Origin: Chrysochromulina tobinii
Taxonomy: Eukaryota > Haptophyta > Prymnesiales > Chrysochromulinaceae
Length of the DNA: 54,585 bases
Direction: 5' to 3'
NCBI GenBank assembly: GCA_001275005.1
Contig: JWZX01002887.1
Location: forward strand, 1-54,585
Shown here: positions 1 to 9,060 of the stretch, in pieces
How the letters are laid out: each line of letters opens with the position of its first letter
Position numbering within the stretch: the stretch's first letter is position 1
Position numbers and translations under genes: made by a program
The notes under the pieces: model-generated
The model's database searches: none
Told to the model about the DNA's origin: nothing
The model's input: only the letters and a program-made list of their open reading frames with translations

Positions 1-135
1 CGCTCTCCCCGTCAACTTTGACGTGGCCGAGTCGATCGCACGGCCAACAAGGGGCTGCGGCGTTCAGTGGAACCCACAGTGTCAAGCGCGGTAGGTGTCC
101 TTTGTCCAAATTTGGAAAGAGTTTGGGGCGCGAGG

Positions 136-1749
136 ATGGCGTCACCAGCGACTTCGCTCTCAGTCCTAGGCTTGTCGCTCCTGCTGATCAGCGGCTGCGG
201 GTACTTGTACATCACGTGCGGTGCTGCCGCTGACACTTTATCAGGTACTGCCTCTGCTTCATGGGCGAGCAATGGCATCTCAGAGAGCTCGAGCGGCACG
301 CTCTTCCGCGCGGTGCGCGTGCGCACCTATTCTGACGCGCGCTTGTTCGCCGCGTGGAAGCCGCCGCTGCAGTCGCCCGCGCCCGCCCGAAGCCGTTGCA
401 AAAACTGGGCCGTCACCACCACCATCTTTGCGCCGACGACCACCGTAAAGCGGATTGCGGCGCTGGAAGACTGGTGCCTGGTGATCGCGGGCGACAAGAA
501 GAGCCCGCGCGAGTACAACGTAAGTGGAAAGCACGCGTATTATCTCTCGCCAGAGGCGCAGGAGCAGCTGCCCTTTGCGACGCGCAAGCTGCTGCGATGG
601 AACCACTTCGGCCGCAAAAATCTCGGCTTCTTGTATGCGATCCAGCAAGGGGCACGGTGGGTATACGACACCGACGACGACAATGAGCTGCAGAACCTCG
701 TGCCCGGCATCCCTATCCCACGGGGGGGTACGCCTGTCGAGGAGGTCGACACTGCGCAGCCGCTGTACAATCTCTACCCGCAGATGTCGACAAACCCGCA
801 CGCCTGGCCTCGGGGCTTTCCCCTCGAGGCCGTGAAGGACAACCGCACGTTCACAGCAGCTTTCACGCCGCGGGCGTGGACGGCGCGCCGCCTCGGCGTC
901 ATCCAGTCCTTGGCCGACAACGACCCCGACGTTGATGGCATCTACCGGCTCACGCAGCCTCTTCCATTCAGCTTCCCAGCAGCGGCCGCCGTGGCCACCG
1001 CGACTGCCATCCCGCCGGCCGCCGCTGCTGGTCGCCGGTTGCGTGAGGCGGTGCCGCGCGAGGCCGGCAGCGACGGCGGCGCCCGGGCCGAGGTGCGACG
1101 ACGGCGAGCTGCGGCGGCGACTGGCCGTGCACTTGGGGGGGCGGCGAAGGGCAGCGGCAAGGCTGGGGGCGGTGGCAAGGGCGGTGGCAAGGGCGGCGGC
1201 GGCGGCGGCGCTAACAAGCTCGCTGGCAAAGGTGGGGCACACCATCAGGGCGCAGCGCACCACTACCCATACAGGCTCATCTCGCTACGAGCGGGCACAT
1301 TCATGCCGTACAACGCGCAGGCGACCTTGCATGGATATGACTCGTTGTGGGGGCTGCTGCTCCCCTGCACCGTGCACGGGCGTGTCACGGATATCTGGCG
1401 CGCCTACTTTACACAGCGGCTGCTTTGGGACATTGGCTCTCGAATTGCCTTCTCGACGCCGTGGGTGACGCAGTACCGCAACGTGCACAGCTACCTCGCC
1501 GACTTCAACTCGGAACTCCCGCTCTACCAGCAGTCTGGCGAGCTCGTGCGCGTGCTGCGCGAGTGGCGCCCGAGCGCTCCGTCGCTTCCGGGCCGCATCG
1601 AGGAGCTCTATGTGCTCATGTACGAAATGGGCATCCTCGGCCACAACGACGTCAAGCTCGCGCAGGCGTGGCTCCTCGACCTCGAGAAGGCCGGCTACAG
1701 GTTCCCGGCGATTGTGCCGTCTGCCGTCGGGCGGGTGGAGAAGAGCTGA
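136..1749 (+). CDS. STELLO-like (DUF288) type II membrane glycosyltransferase-like protein
   Basis: About 537 aa. The frame is open from a GTG at 67, but the first ATG is at 136 and puts a hydrophobic signal-anchor at residues 7-30, so I chose it. Conserved blocks of the STELLO/DUF288 family follow: WAVTTTIFAPT, a WCLVIAGDKKSP strand, YYLSPEAQEQLPF, WNHFGRKNLGFLYAIQQGA, the acidic YDTDDDNE, then PYNAQATLHGYDSLWGLLLP and a C-terminal ELYVLMYEMGILGHND block. Plant STELLO proteins sit in the Golgi and help assemble cellulose synthase complexes; that role here is inference. Between YRLTQPLPFSF (about 940-975) and PYNAQAT (about 1300) lies an Ala/Gly/Lys/Arg-rich insert of roughly 90-100 residues that the family normally lacks; it contains no stop and may be a retained 3n intron or a real expansion. 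Convergent with the channel gene downstream. Confidence 0.85.
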   Translation: MASPATSLSVLGLSLLLISGCGYLYITCGAAADTLSGTASASWASNGISESSSGTLFRAVRVRTYSDARLFAAWKPPLQSPAPARSRCKNWAVTTTIFAPTTTVKRIAALEDWCLVIAGDKKSPREYNVSGKHAYYLSPEAQEQLPFATRKLLRWNHFGRKNLGFLYAIQQGARWVYDTDDDNELQNLVPGIPIPRGGTPVEEVDTAQPLYNLYPQMSTNPHAWPRGFPLEAVKDNRTFTAAFTPRAWTARRLGVIQSLADNDPDVDGIYRLTQPLPFSFPAAAAVATATAIPPAAAAGRRLREAVPREAGSDGGARAEVRRRRAAAATGRALGGAAKGSGKAGGGGKGGGKGGGGGGANKLAGKGGAHHQGAAHHYPYRLISLRAGTFMPYNAQATLHGYDSLWGLLLPCTVHGRVTDIWRAYFTQRLLWDIGSRIAFSTPWVTQYRNVHSYLADFNSELPLYQQSGELVRVLREWRPSAPSLPGRIEELYVLMYEMGILGHNDVKLAQAWLLDLEKAGYRFPAIVPSAVGRVEKS

Positions 1750-2332
1750 GCCAAAAATGGGTCGTTGCGAGTGCAAGGAGCTGGTGAATGCGGGCGGCAG
1801 GGTGCTGGTTTGGCCTTGTGCAAGACAATGTACACTGAAGGGTCGGGTGGGCTACGATGTAGTACCGTCGACGGGCGTACGGCTTGACATGATTACGTGC
1901 ATGAGCATGCATTTGCGGTGGAGTGCGCGACCATCCTGCACGGACAGCATCTCAATTGCGGAAAGCCCCGTGGTCGGACCGTGGTGGAGGTGTGGTCGGG
2001 CGTCCGGCTGGCCCGGGGGAGGCGGTTCGCTGGACGCTGCTGGCCCCGGGAGCCCCGGGTTCTATGTGGCCGTGACCCGTGTCGGCTGTCCGGGACTCCG
2101 GGGGGTGCGTGACTTGTATCTGTGCGCGGCGTACCGGCTACCGCGAGACGCCGCGTCTCTCGTACGCACCGTTTCGCGCCGTTTGACATTTTCGATTTTG
2201 CTTATAACAACTTGTAAAAATCGATAATTAGCGTCACACCTATACGTGTGGCTATGGCGTATGCGACTATGGGTGCGGTGGCCCTCTTGGCTAATAATTG
2301 GCTACGAACTGGTGCATGCACCAACGTCTACT
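1750..2332. other. Convergent 3' intergenic spacer
   Basis: Lies between the stop codons of the STELLO-like gene (+) and the polycystin-like gene (-), so it should hold both 3' UTRs. The stretch at 2185-2230 is AT-rich, unlike its surroundings. No convincing coding sequence; short open frames here have no recognisable motif. Confidence 0.6.
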
Positions 2333-4942
2333 CTAAGTTTTCTTTTCAACTGCAACGACGGTCGTGCTGTGCTTGGACTTGCGTCGCCGGCTCGGGGCTT
2401 CCTCACGATGGTGGTGGCCATGCCTGTTGGCTGCGGCGCCTGCCATCGTCATGCCGCCCGCAGGCGCGTCCTGTCCCGGGCCGCCAGTCTCACCGCCATT
2501 CTCACCGCCAGTCGGGCTTGGCGAGAATCGGGCGTGCTCGGGTGAGAGCTCCCTCAGAGGATCGTCCGGGTCGAAGTGAATGCCCTTGGCCCGCATCGCA
2601 TGTGCGAGGGCAAAGTTCTCGTCGCGTAACGTCTCGATGGCCGAGCGCACGGTGTCGACGTCGTTGGCGAGCGTGGCATGCTCGTCTGAGAGTCGTAAGT
2701 AGAGCAGCTTGAGGCTGTGCGTAAGCATCCGGGTCTCTGAGACAGCTTTGGGCTCGGCCATCTCAGCAATCTTGTTGTAGGCCTCCACCGCCTCAACGAG
2801 CGGATTGGAAAATTGTGCGCCTCCTGTCGCGAGATTCTTCGCGGAAGCCCCTTCCGTGCCTGTGCCGCTGGCGCTTGAGTAGCTGCCAGCCGCACCAACG
2901 GCCACAGCCGCACCAGCGGCCGCAGCCGCGTTTTTGACCTCGCGCAGCTGCCCGTTGACAATCTCGTACGCGCCCTTCGCCTCAACGCGATTCGGCGATC
3001 CGGCGCGCTCGGACGTTCCGCGACGCCCGGCGAAGTCGGATATCTGGACATTGTGGAGCGCCTGTCTTGCCTTGGACGACAGTTCCTGGAAGCGTCGAAA
3101 GTTCTTCCATGAAAGTCTCTCCTTGAGCCGGTGCAGAAACTCTTCAGCTAGAGCGTCGTCTGAGGGCGTTTGTTGGAAGCAGCCTTGCAAGATGGCGACA
3201 GCCATGTTTAGGATGTTCAGGTACACGACGAAGACGAAGAGGCCGATGAGGACCATCGCGAGATCACGGTTGAGCAGCAGCAGCGGGCCGACGTCGATGT
3301 CGCCCATGATGAAACGGACGAGCGTGATCATCGAGTGGCTCACAGTTCGAAATTCGCGCCGATCCTTACCGAAGGCCAAATGGAAGGCCATAGCAAAGGC
3401 TAAGATGAAGATGAGGGTGACCAGCAAAAACCCGGCCATGTCTTGGCGCGCGCGCGCCATGGCGCGCGCGGTGCGCCGGATGTACGGGATCTGCTCGATC
3501 TCACGGAAGATAAGAGCGTACACGAGGAGAGTCTCGATGGAGAGGAGCGTAGTATCGTAATCGAATATGTCGGCCGCCTCGATGAGCTGCGGGTAGTGTG
3601 TGTTCGGCTCGAAAGGCGCAAGCTGACCGAAGCTCTGCATGATAGACCGCACGCGGTAGCGTATCGAGAGGATTGCCCAGAAGATGCAGATGATTGCCCA
3701 GTCATGCACCTTCCAGCCGTCGTTCAGCACGTACCGGATCCAGGCGATAGGGTTGTGGCCTGCGTGGTACCACATATGCCGAAGGCACGCAGCCAGCAGA
3801 CACGTCATGTACGCGATCATGAGCGCGTCGGCCATCTCCTGCATGGGTCCGTACTCGCCCTCGTACGGCAGCAGGCGTGCGACGCGGAAGGAAGACGATG
3901 GGAGGACGCCGCCCGTCTCGAGGAACTCAAAGGTGAGACGCACGACGCAGAACGAGTTGATCTGCGCATTGTACAGCGCGAAGTCGACCACGAGGCAGCG
4001 CGTCTCTGCGGCGGAGAGGAAGCCATCCGTCTGGAGCTGGCTGATAAACTCTTCAGCGTGCAGCGCGCGCGCGGGAAGGTCGGCTATGTAGCCGCCGCTT
4101 TCATAGGTGTGCACCAGTCCCACGACGGGGAACGCGAACGCATCGTTGTACCGGTACACCCGGCGCAGTCCGCCGCCCAGATTGGCGCCATACAGAGGCG
4201 CGCGCCGGCGCGCGCCGTCGGCGAGCGCGGGGTAGCACGTAGGCACGAGGTACGCCAGCAGGTCGATGCGGCACGAGTTGGTCGCCACCCGGATCTGACG
4301 AAGCCGTGGTGCGCCGACGAGCCGCGACTGAGTGTTGACCCAGCCGACGTCGAAGCTGCCCGTGGCGCGCGAGACCTGCTCGCCGAAGAGGCCGTCCAGA
4401 AAGGGCCCTTGCAGGAACTGGTACACGGCTCTCGTTGAGACGACGTCGTTGAACGTCTGAAGCACCTCCGTGTCCTCCACGTGGAACTCAGTGTCGATGA
4501 ATTTCTTGCGCACGAGCTTGCGGTACGCGAACGAAAAATCCGAGTCGCGCGAGTTTGCCAGCCACCACGTGAAGATGGAGATGAAGCATATGTTAGCGAC
4601 TAACCTCACCTGCGTCGGCCTCGGAGCGCTCTTGCGCAACGCACGGTAACAGCGTTTCACCCTCTCCGGCACAAAGTGCTCGAGACGCAGATCGACGACT
4701 GGCATATGTAGACCCTGTGTCTGCACGCCCGGTTGTGTGCTGCCCGCCTTGGCGACTTTCGCCGCCTTGCCGGATATCGCTGCCTGCTGCTCCTCAGCTG
4801 CCCGTGCCTTCGTTCGCAAGGCGGCGACAGTTTTCATCGCTGATGCACCCAAGGCGTCTTCATCGTCGTCGGTTGGAAGGGCAGGGCCGACCGTGGATCG
4901 CAATTCGGCGACGTTTTGTCGCCGGTAGATAGATTTTTGCAT
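2333..4942 (-). CDS. Polycystin-2-like (TRPP) cation channel
   Basis: 869 aa, intronless, ATG at 4942. Residues about 112-133 form the first membrane helix, followed by a large extracellular polycystin domain with family hallmarks (QSRLVGAPRLRQIRV, ETRCLVVDFALYNAQINSFCVVRLTFEF). Five more membrane helices follow; the pore loop reads SHSMITLVRFIMGDID, matching the LGD-type selectivity filter of PKD2 with Met for Leu, and S6 reads YLNILNMAVAILQGCF. The C-terminal tail has an Ala-rich linker and a predicted coiled coil (RLSDEHATLANDVDTVRSA), as in PKD2 tails that oligomerise. Known polycystins are ciliary or plasma-membrane Ca2+-permeable channels; a flagellar or haptonema role is inference. The order of helices and the size of the first extracellular loop argue against mucolipin. 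Confidence 0.88.
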   Translation of the reverse strand: MQKSIYRRQNVAELRSTVGPALPTDDDEDALGASAMKTVAALRTKARAAEEQQAAISGKAAKVAKAGSTQPGVQTQGLHMPVVDLRLEHFVPERVKRCYRALRKSAPRPTQVRLVANICFISIFTWWLANSRDSDFSFAYRKLVRKKFIDTEFHVEDTEVLQTFNDVVSTRAVYQFLQGPFLDGLFGEQVSRATGSFDVGWVNTQSRLVGAPRLRQIRVATNSCRIDLLAYLVPTCYPALADGARRRAPLYGANLGGGLRRVYRYNDAFAFPVVGLVHTYESGGYIADLPARALHAEEFISQLQTDGFLSAAETRCLVVDFALYNAQINSFCVVRLTFEFLETGGVLPSSSFRVARLLPYEGEYGPMQEMADALMIAYMTCLLAACLRHMWYHAGHNPIAWIRYVLNDGWKVHDWAIICIFWAILSIRYRVRSIMQSFGQLAPFEPNTHYPQLIEAADIFDYDTTLLSIETLLVYALIFREIEQIPYIRRTARAMARARQDMAGFLLVTLIFILAFAMAFHLAFGKDRREFRTVSHSMITLVRFIMGDIDVGPLLLLNRDLAMVLIGLFVFVVYLNILNMAVAILQGCFQQTPSDDALAEEFLHRLKERLSWKNFRRFQELSSKARQALHNVQISDFAGRRGTSERAGSPNRVEAKGAYEIVNGQLREVKNAAAAAGAAVAVGAAGSYSSASGTGTEGASAKNLATGGAQFSNPLVEAVEAYNKIAEMAEPKAVSETRMLTHSLKLLYLRLSDEHATLANDVDTVRSAIETLRDENFALAHAMRAKGIHFDPDDPLRELSPEHARFSPSPTGGENGGETGGPGQDAPAGGMTMAGAAANRHGHHHREEAPSRRRKSKHSTTVVAVEKKT

Positions 4943-5095
4943 GGGAAAAACACGTCCAACGCTGCGGAATTGCGAGTAGGAACCTACCGGTGTGGTTTTT
5001 CGTCCTTGCTGACATGTATCGTACTTCCTGCGGAATTATTGGTTATGTTTCGTTGCCTCTCTAATCGACGCTGGGCCATAACCGTCTGTACGTCG

Positions 5096-7124
5096 TCAGC
5101 GTGTCGTAGTCCCGTTCGGAGCAAGAGGGCCAACCAATGGAAACGCCATCGTGCATGTGCCGTCGAGCAGGCCCCTCGTCGCGGCTACATCGGGGGCATG
5201 AAACCCGTCCCCTCGGGCCCCATCATTTGCATGCAGCACCCGTGTGAACTTGCACCCGCCAATGTCAAGGAAGGAGAGGAGCTCATTGAACTTGGCGACG
5301 CTGAACTCCTCCAGGGGCAAGTCGAACACGTTCGGGTACGAGCTGGTCGCCTCGAACATGTGGGCGGTTTGTTGCTGCAAAAACTCACGTTCAGCCAGCG
5401 GTTGGGGTGCATGGGACGTCCTGTTGGTAACGTCCTGCTGGTCGCGTCGGTAGCGTCCTATTGAGCGCGCAATCGAGCTGACCTGGTTGCCGACGTTGCG
5501 ACGGAAGCTTCGGAGGATTCGAAGTTTGGGTCCGAACAACGCAAGCGTTTGGTTTAACGGCCCCAGACAGCCCACCAAGTCCTTGAACCCAACATAATGC
5601 CGGCTTGGCGTCGACGGCATCATGTCGCGGAGCCAGCCGCACATGTGCTGCTTCAGCCGGCCGGTTTGCGGCACGGCGTATCGCGATTGGCCAAACGCAC
5701 CCCTCACGTGCTCCGAGATGGACAGCTGATACGTCGAGAACAGCCTGCCGAAACCAGTCGGCGGTCGATAGGGATAGAGGCGATTGCAAGAGGCAAGTAG
5801 GGGCCATTCGAGGCGGTTCGAGGCATTCATTCGCAATCAAAGGCAACAATGGATTGCAGGCCATTCGAGGCGGTTCGAGGCGGTTCGAGGCGGTTCGAGG
5901 CAATCAGTCGCCATCGATTGCAGTCTCACCTGCCGAGGACGCTCCGCGAAGAACAGCCCAGTTCCAGAGGGTCGGACGGCTCCGGCGAGATCGTGAGCTC
6001 GCCCGAGAGAGATACAAAGGGGACCGCATTCAGCATGTCCAAGATGGTCGTCGACCCTGATCGGCTTGTTGAGATAATGATCAACCAATGCTGATCACAT
6101 CCCCGAGATGCCATGGCAGGCGCGTTTCTCGCGGGATCCATCGGCGTACCACGCACCTGTGGGGAAGACATGGCGCCGTGGTGAGCACTAGCATGCCCTC
6201 GCAGGATCCAATTGGCGTACAGGTAGGCGTAGCACGTACCGGGGCAAGAGGGCCGAGGCGATGGATCGGTGGCAGCGGCGGCGGCAGCAGAGATGGGGTC
6301 GGTGCTGCGGCGGCCAAGGGCGTCAGCGTCGATGGGCTGCGTGGGGGTGGCGAGATCGACGAAGGCGACCGCATGGAGCAGACGCCATCCAGCAGACCTC
6401 TCGTCGCACCTTCGCCCGGCCCAGCATACCCGTCCCCTCGGGCTCCATCATTTGCATGCAGCACCCGTGTGAACTTGCACCCGCCAATGTCGAGGAAGGA
6501 GAGGAGCTCATTGAACTTGGCGACGCTGAACTCCTCCAGAGGCAAGTCGAAGACGTTCGGGTACGAGCTGGTCGCCCGAAACATTTCCGCCGTGTGCCTC
6601 TGCAGCAATGTACTGGCACCCTTGATCGTTTTCCAGAAGGCCGAGTTCAATTGCTTGGCGACGTTGCGCCGGAAGCTTCGGATGATTCGCACATTGGGTC
6701 CCAGCAGCGCGAGTGTCTGATCCAACGGCTCGATGCAATGGACTATCTCCTTGAAGCCAAAGTAATGCCGGCTTGGATGTGACGGCATCATGTCGCGCAG
6801 CCAGCCGCACATGTGATGCTTCAGGCGCGCCGCTTGTGGCACCGCGTATCGCGCCGTGCCATAGGAACCGGTCAGACCTGGAGAGAGCGACAGATCATAG
6901 GTCGAGAAGAGTCTGCCGATCACGCTCCGTGGAGCGCAGTCTGCACGCGGGTCGGAGAGCCTCAGGCCAAGCGAATGATCCTCAGTCTCGGGTGAAATCG
7001 CGAGCTCTCCTGAGAGCGAGATGAAGGGCACCGTGTTGAGCATGTCAAGGATCGTCGTCGAGCCCGCTCGGCCTGCGGAGATCACCACGAGCCAGTTCGT
7101 ATCGCACCATAGTGGAGCATCCAT
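5096..7124 (-). CDS. Tandem two-domain sulfotransferase (three exons, possibly two genes)
   Basis: Two homologous PAPS-dependent sulfotransferase modules in tandem. Module 1 is 7124-6240; module 2 is 6156-5930 joined to 5744-5096. Each module has the 5'-PAPS loop (VISAGRAGSTTILDMLN in module 1; IISTSRSGSTTILDMLN in module 2) and the 3'-phosphate loop (IIRSFRRNVAKQL; ILRSFRRNVGNQV), then a nearly identical stretch (SSYPNVFDLPLEEFSVAKFN, followed by ELLSFLDIGGCKFTRVLHAN). The loop spacing is that of Golgi/carbohydrate-type sulfotransferases. I infer one 586-aa protein: intron 6239-6157 (CCCCG/GTACGT to CCCCACAG/GTGCG) joins the modules in phase 0, and intron 5929-5745 (GGCAG/GTGAG to TTTCGGCAG/G) is required to restore module 2. 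Alternative: two genes, the second starting at an ATG at 6141 or 6114; without the first splice, module 1 reads on to a stop at 6081, overlapping module 2. No N-terminal signal is seen. Confidence 0.75.
5745..5929 (-). repeat. Intron of sulfotransferase module 2 filled with a decamer minisatellite
   Basis: 185-nt GT-AG intron, phase 2, inside R/LFST of module 2. It contains at least six copies of the decamer GGTTCGAGGC (plus-strand reading), at about 5806-5826 and 5861-5902. The exon end and the intron end share the 8-mer TCGGCAGG, a short direct repeat spanning the intron. Confidence 0.75.
6157..6239 (-). other. 83-nt intron joining the sulfotransferase modules (introner-like family A)
   Basis: On the minus strand it begins GTACGTGCTACGCC and ends with GCATGC, three bases, TGCTCACCACGGCGCC and a pyrimidine-rich CCCCACAG. 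The same 3' block ends introns at 21675-21757, 21758-21846 and 30607-30681. The start of the intron (GGTACGTGCTACGCC ... TGGATCCTGCGAG) is repeated with changes at the start of the next exon (GGTGCGTGGTACGCC ... TGGATCCCGCGAG). Confidence 0.7.
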
Positions 7125-7278
7125 TGTGTGGAGATGAGCGTGTCACAATCGAATGATTGAATGCGCAATGAGTTTAGAAAAGCGAACTTATCCGAAAAGG
7201 TAGCGGGAAGCCAGTTTCGTCGCGGTCCACCGGCCCGTGTGTCGTTGTGTAGCGTGCGAACATCAGTACGTATGCAGG

Positions 7279-8029
7279 CTACAGCTCAGCGTCCTTGACG
7301 GTGGGCCCACCCTTCTCCTCGCGCTTCGGCAGTGCGATCCTCTCCTTCAGCCGCCATCGCGGCGGTTCGGGCGGCGATGCAATGCATCGCTCGAAGACCC
7401 ACCAGTCGAGCGTCTGATGGGGTGCGTCCTTGCTACCAAGGCCGCCGATCCTGGCACCCTTCTTATCTGAGATCGTCCAGACAAGCTTGGCGTCGAGAGA
7501 GCACGTGACCTGCGCAAATTGGCGCTCGGGCAGACTCGCATTGTGTCCGATGCGAACCTGCACGACTGACGTGGCGACGTCGAGGGTCGTCCATTTGTGG
7601 CGCTGGCCAGCAGGCCGCTCGCGCAGGCTTGCAGCCATGGTTGCAAAGCAGCTCGGTGTGGTTAGCTGACGCAGTTTTGCCTCATCGGCAGCGGCCAGTG
7701 CGGCGCCGACCCCAGCATAGATCTCCGCGGCTTCCTCCTTAAATGTGGGCACCGTGAATCCTACCTCCTGTCGCGCACAGAGCTGGGCGTCAGTGCACTT
7801 GCTCTCTCACCTGGAGCTCATGCGGATTTGAGAGCTGCCGTACCGAGCGAAGTTTGACCACTGCGAGCGTCGAGCTTGAGAAGGAGAGCCACCCGCGATA
7901 GTAGGAGTCGGCAGGCTTGTACCGCTCCAATACGGTGCCCAACTCGAACGCACCACCCGGACTTGCAGCAAGCCATCGGCGCTGCTCCCGGAGCACGCGA
8001 AACATAGAAATGGGAAGGCGACGCGCCAT
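7279..8029 (-). CDS. Mitochondrial ribosomal protein L45 / Tim44-like domain protein
   Basis: Two exons, 8029-7811 and 7767-7279, joined across a 43-nt GT-AG intron (CTCCAG/GTGAGA ... CGACAG/GAGGTA, phase 0), giving 235 aa. Without the splice the first exon stops at once. The N-terminus (MARRLPISMFRVLREQRRWL) is Arg-rich, acid-free and amphipathic, typical of a mitochondrial presequence. The second exon carries the NTF2-like fold shared by MRPL45 and Tim44: an AEIYAGVGAALAAADEAKLRQL helix with TTPSCFATM, then strands VVQVRIGHN, FAQVTCSLDAKLVWTISDKKG and a DWWVFERCI strand. MRPL45 lies at the exit tunnel of the mitoribosome and helps membrane insertion. Length fits MRPL45 better than full Tim44. 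Start at 8029 is the first in-frame ATG. Confidence 0.7.
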
Positions 8030-8403
8030 GTTGGGCGCCTACCTGAAAATGGACTAGTTTTCGATATATGACTTGAGGAACTGCATGGGGAAACGGTGGT
8101 GGTACCGCACACTTCTTAAGAAGCGCCCCGCCACGATTGCTCACCCGTGGGAACGGGGTTCGTGTCTGGTGCCGCGCCGTTCCGCACGTCACCTCTGACA
8201 GAGGGGACGACGATGGACATGGTGATGGGGAGTTGTGGACGGCCGCGAGCGCAATGCAAGAGACAAGTCGATCAGAACTAGACTGACCCGTGCTCGAAGC
8301 CATCGCGCACTCACACGTCCGCGCATGCCTGCCTGACTTCCTCGGCTCGTACATGTCTCGAGGCATCCTGTCACAAGCACTTGCCTCAAATCTTGAGGCG
8401 TGC
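8030..8403. other. Intergenic, upstream of MRPL45-like gene
   Basis: Holds the 5' flank of the MRPL45-like gene and the 3' flank of the ABA4-like gene, both on the minus strand. No motif-bearing frame and no RNA structure was recognised. Confidence 0.5.
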
Positions 8404-9060
8404 TCAATTGAACCCGGCTTGAGTCGACCATCTGAACCCTTTGGGTGGAACCATCTTGGGCGGGAAAAAGCGGCGCTTCTGCATGACGAGCGTTCTCAGA
8501 AGCAAGTAGCTCAGGAAGCCCACTGGCCCCATGAACGCAGTTGCCACGATGCAAGGCACGCAGAACGCGTGCGGTACCCTCACTCGCTTCGCGTCGAGGA
8601 CAATAGCAAGACCGACGAGCGGGTCGAAGGTGCAATAGTGCAGCCAGCCAGCGAAGGCGCCGTCGGGCAGCATCTGCATCTTCATGATCCCTTCGAGTGA
8701 GGAGAAGCTGACGGAGGTACCTGGCACCGGGTTCTGGATCATGTGCAGCATTACATTGCCATAGAGGAGCGAGTGCACGGTAGGAGCAATGAGTGCCAGG
8801 ACTGGCGTCAATTTCCAACGAGGCAGAAGCAAGTACAGCAGCCACGATAGGAGCGCGAGGTTCTGCACGGGAAAGAGCTGGCTCGACGTTTTGCCAAAGA
8901 GGAGGAATGGAACCGTGGCCGCTTTTGCAATGTTTTCAACCTCTGGGTGGCGAGCCAATGTCGGAAGACGCGCGCGAGCAGGCGTAACGAGACGCGGAGC
9001 AACTTGGAACGCCTCTATTGTAAGGCAGAGGAGGCCGAGGCAGAGCAGCCTCTTCATCAT
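8404..9060 (-). CDS. ABA4-like (DUF4281) plastid membrane protein
   Basis: About 218 aa from ATG 9060 (or the next codon, 9057); the longer open frame upstream starts at CTG/TTG-type codons in CA-rich repeat DNA and is rejected. The N-terminus MMKRLLCLGLLCLTIEAF/QVAPRL is a signal peptide followed by Phe and a basic, acid-free stretch: the ASAFAP-type bipartite presequence of plastids bounded by four membranes. The body has four membrane segments and the ABA4 signature: a GAFAGWLHYCTFDPLVGLAI block (DxxxG after a Trp helix) and TAFMGPVGFLSYLLLR. In plants ABA4 is needed to form neoxanthin from violaxanthin; in a fucoxanthin alga a role in the allenic xanthophyll branch is inference. Confidence 0.8.
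   Translation of the reverse strand: MMKRLLCLGLLCLTIEAFQVAPRLVTPARARLPTLARHPEVENIAKAATVPFLLFGKTSSQLFPVQNLALLSWLLYLLLPRWKLTPVLALIAPTVHSLLYGNVMLHMIQNPVPGTSVSFSSLEGIMKMQMLPDGAFAGWLHYCTFDPLVGLAIVLDAKRVRVPHAFCVPCIVATAFMGPVGFLSYLLLRTLVMQKRRFFPPKMVPPKGFRWSTQAGFN

Noticed and set aside
280-1263. Long minus-strand open frame opposite the STELLO-like gene
   Set aside because: It is a composition-driven shadow; the plus strand holds conserved STELLO motifs in one frame.
1893-2189. Small ORFs in the STELLO-polycystin spacer
   Set aside because: No motif, no support beyond being open in GC-rich DNA.
3443-4438. 331-codon plus-strand frame opposite the polycystin gene
   Set aside because: Antisense shadow of conserved channel sequence.
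2333-4942. Mucolipin (TRPML) assignment
   Set aside because: First glance suggested it, but the extracellular domain blocks and the pore match polycystin-2.
5806-5902. GGTTCGAGGC repeats as tRNA T-arms
   Set aside because: No acceptor or anticodon stems; tandem decamer in an intron.
6081-6239. C-terminal tail of sulfotransferase module 1 read through to the stop at 6081
   Set aside because: The tail matches nothing, overlaps module 2 and contains a perfect intron; kept only as the unspliced alternative.
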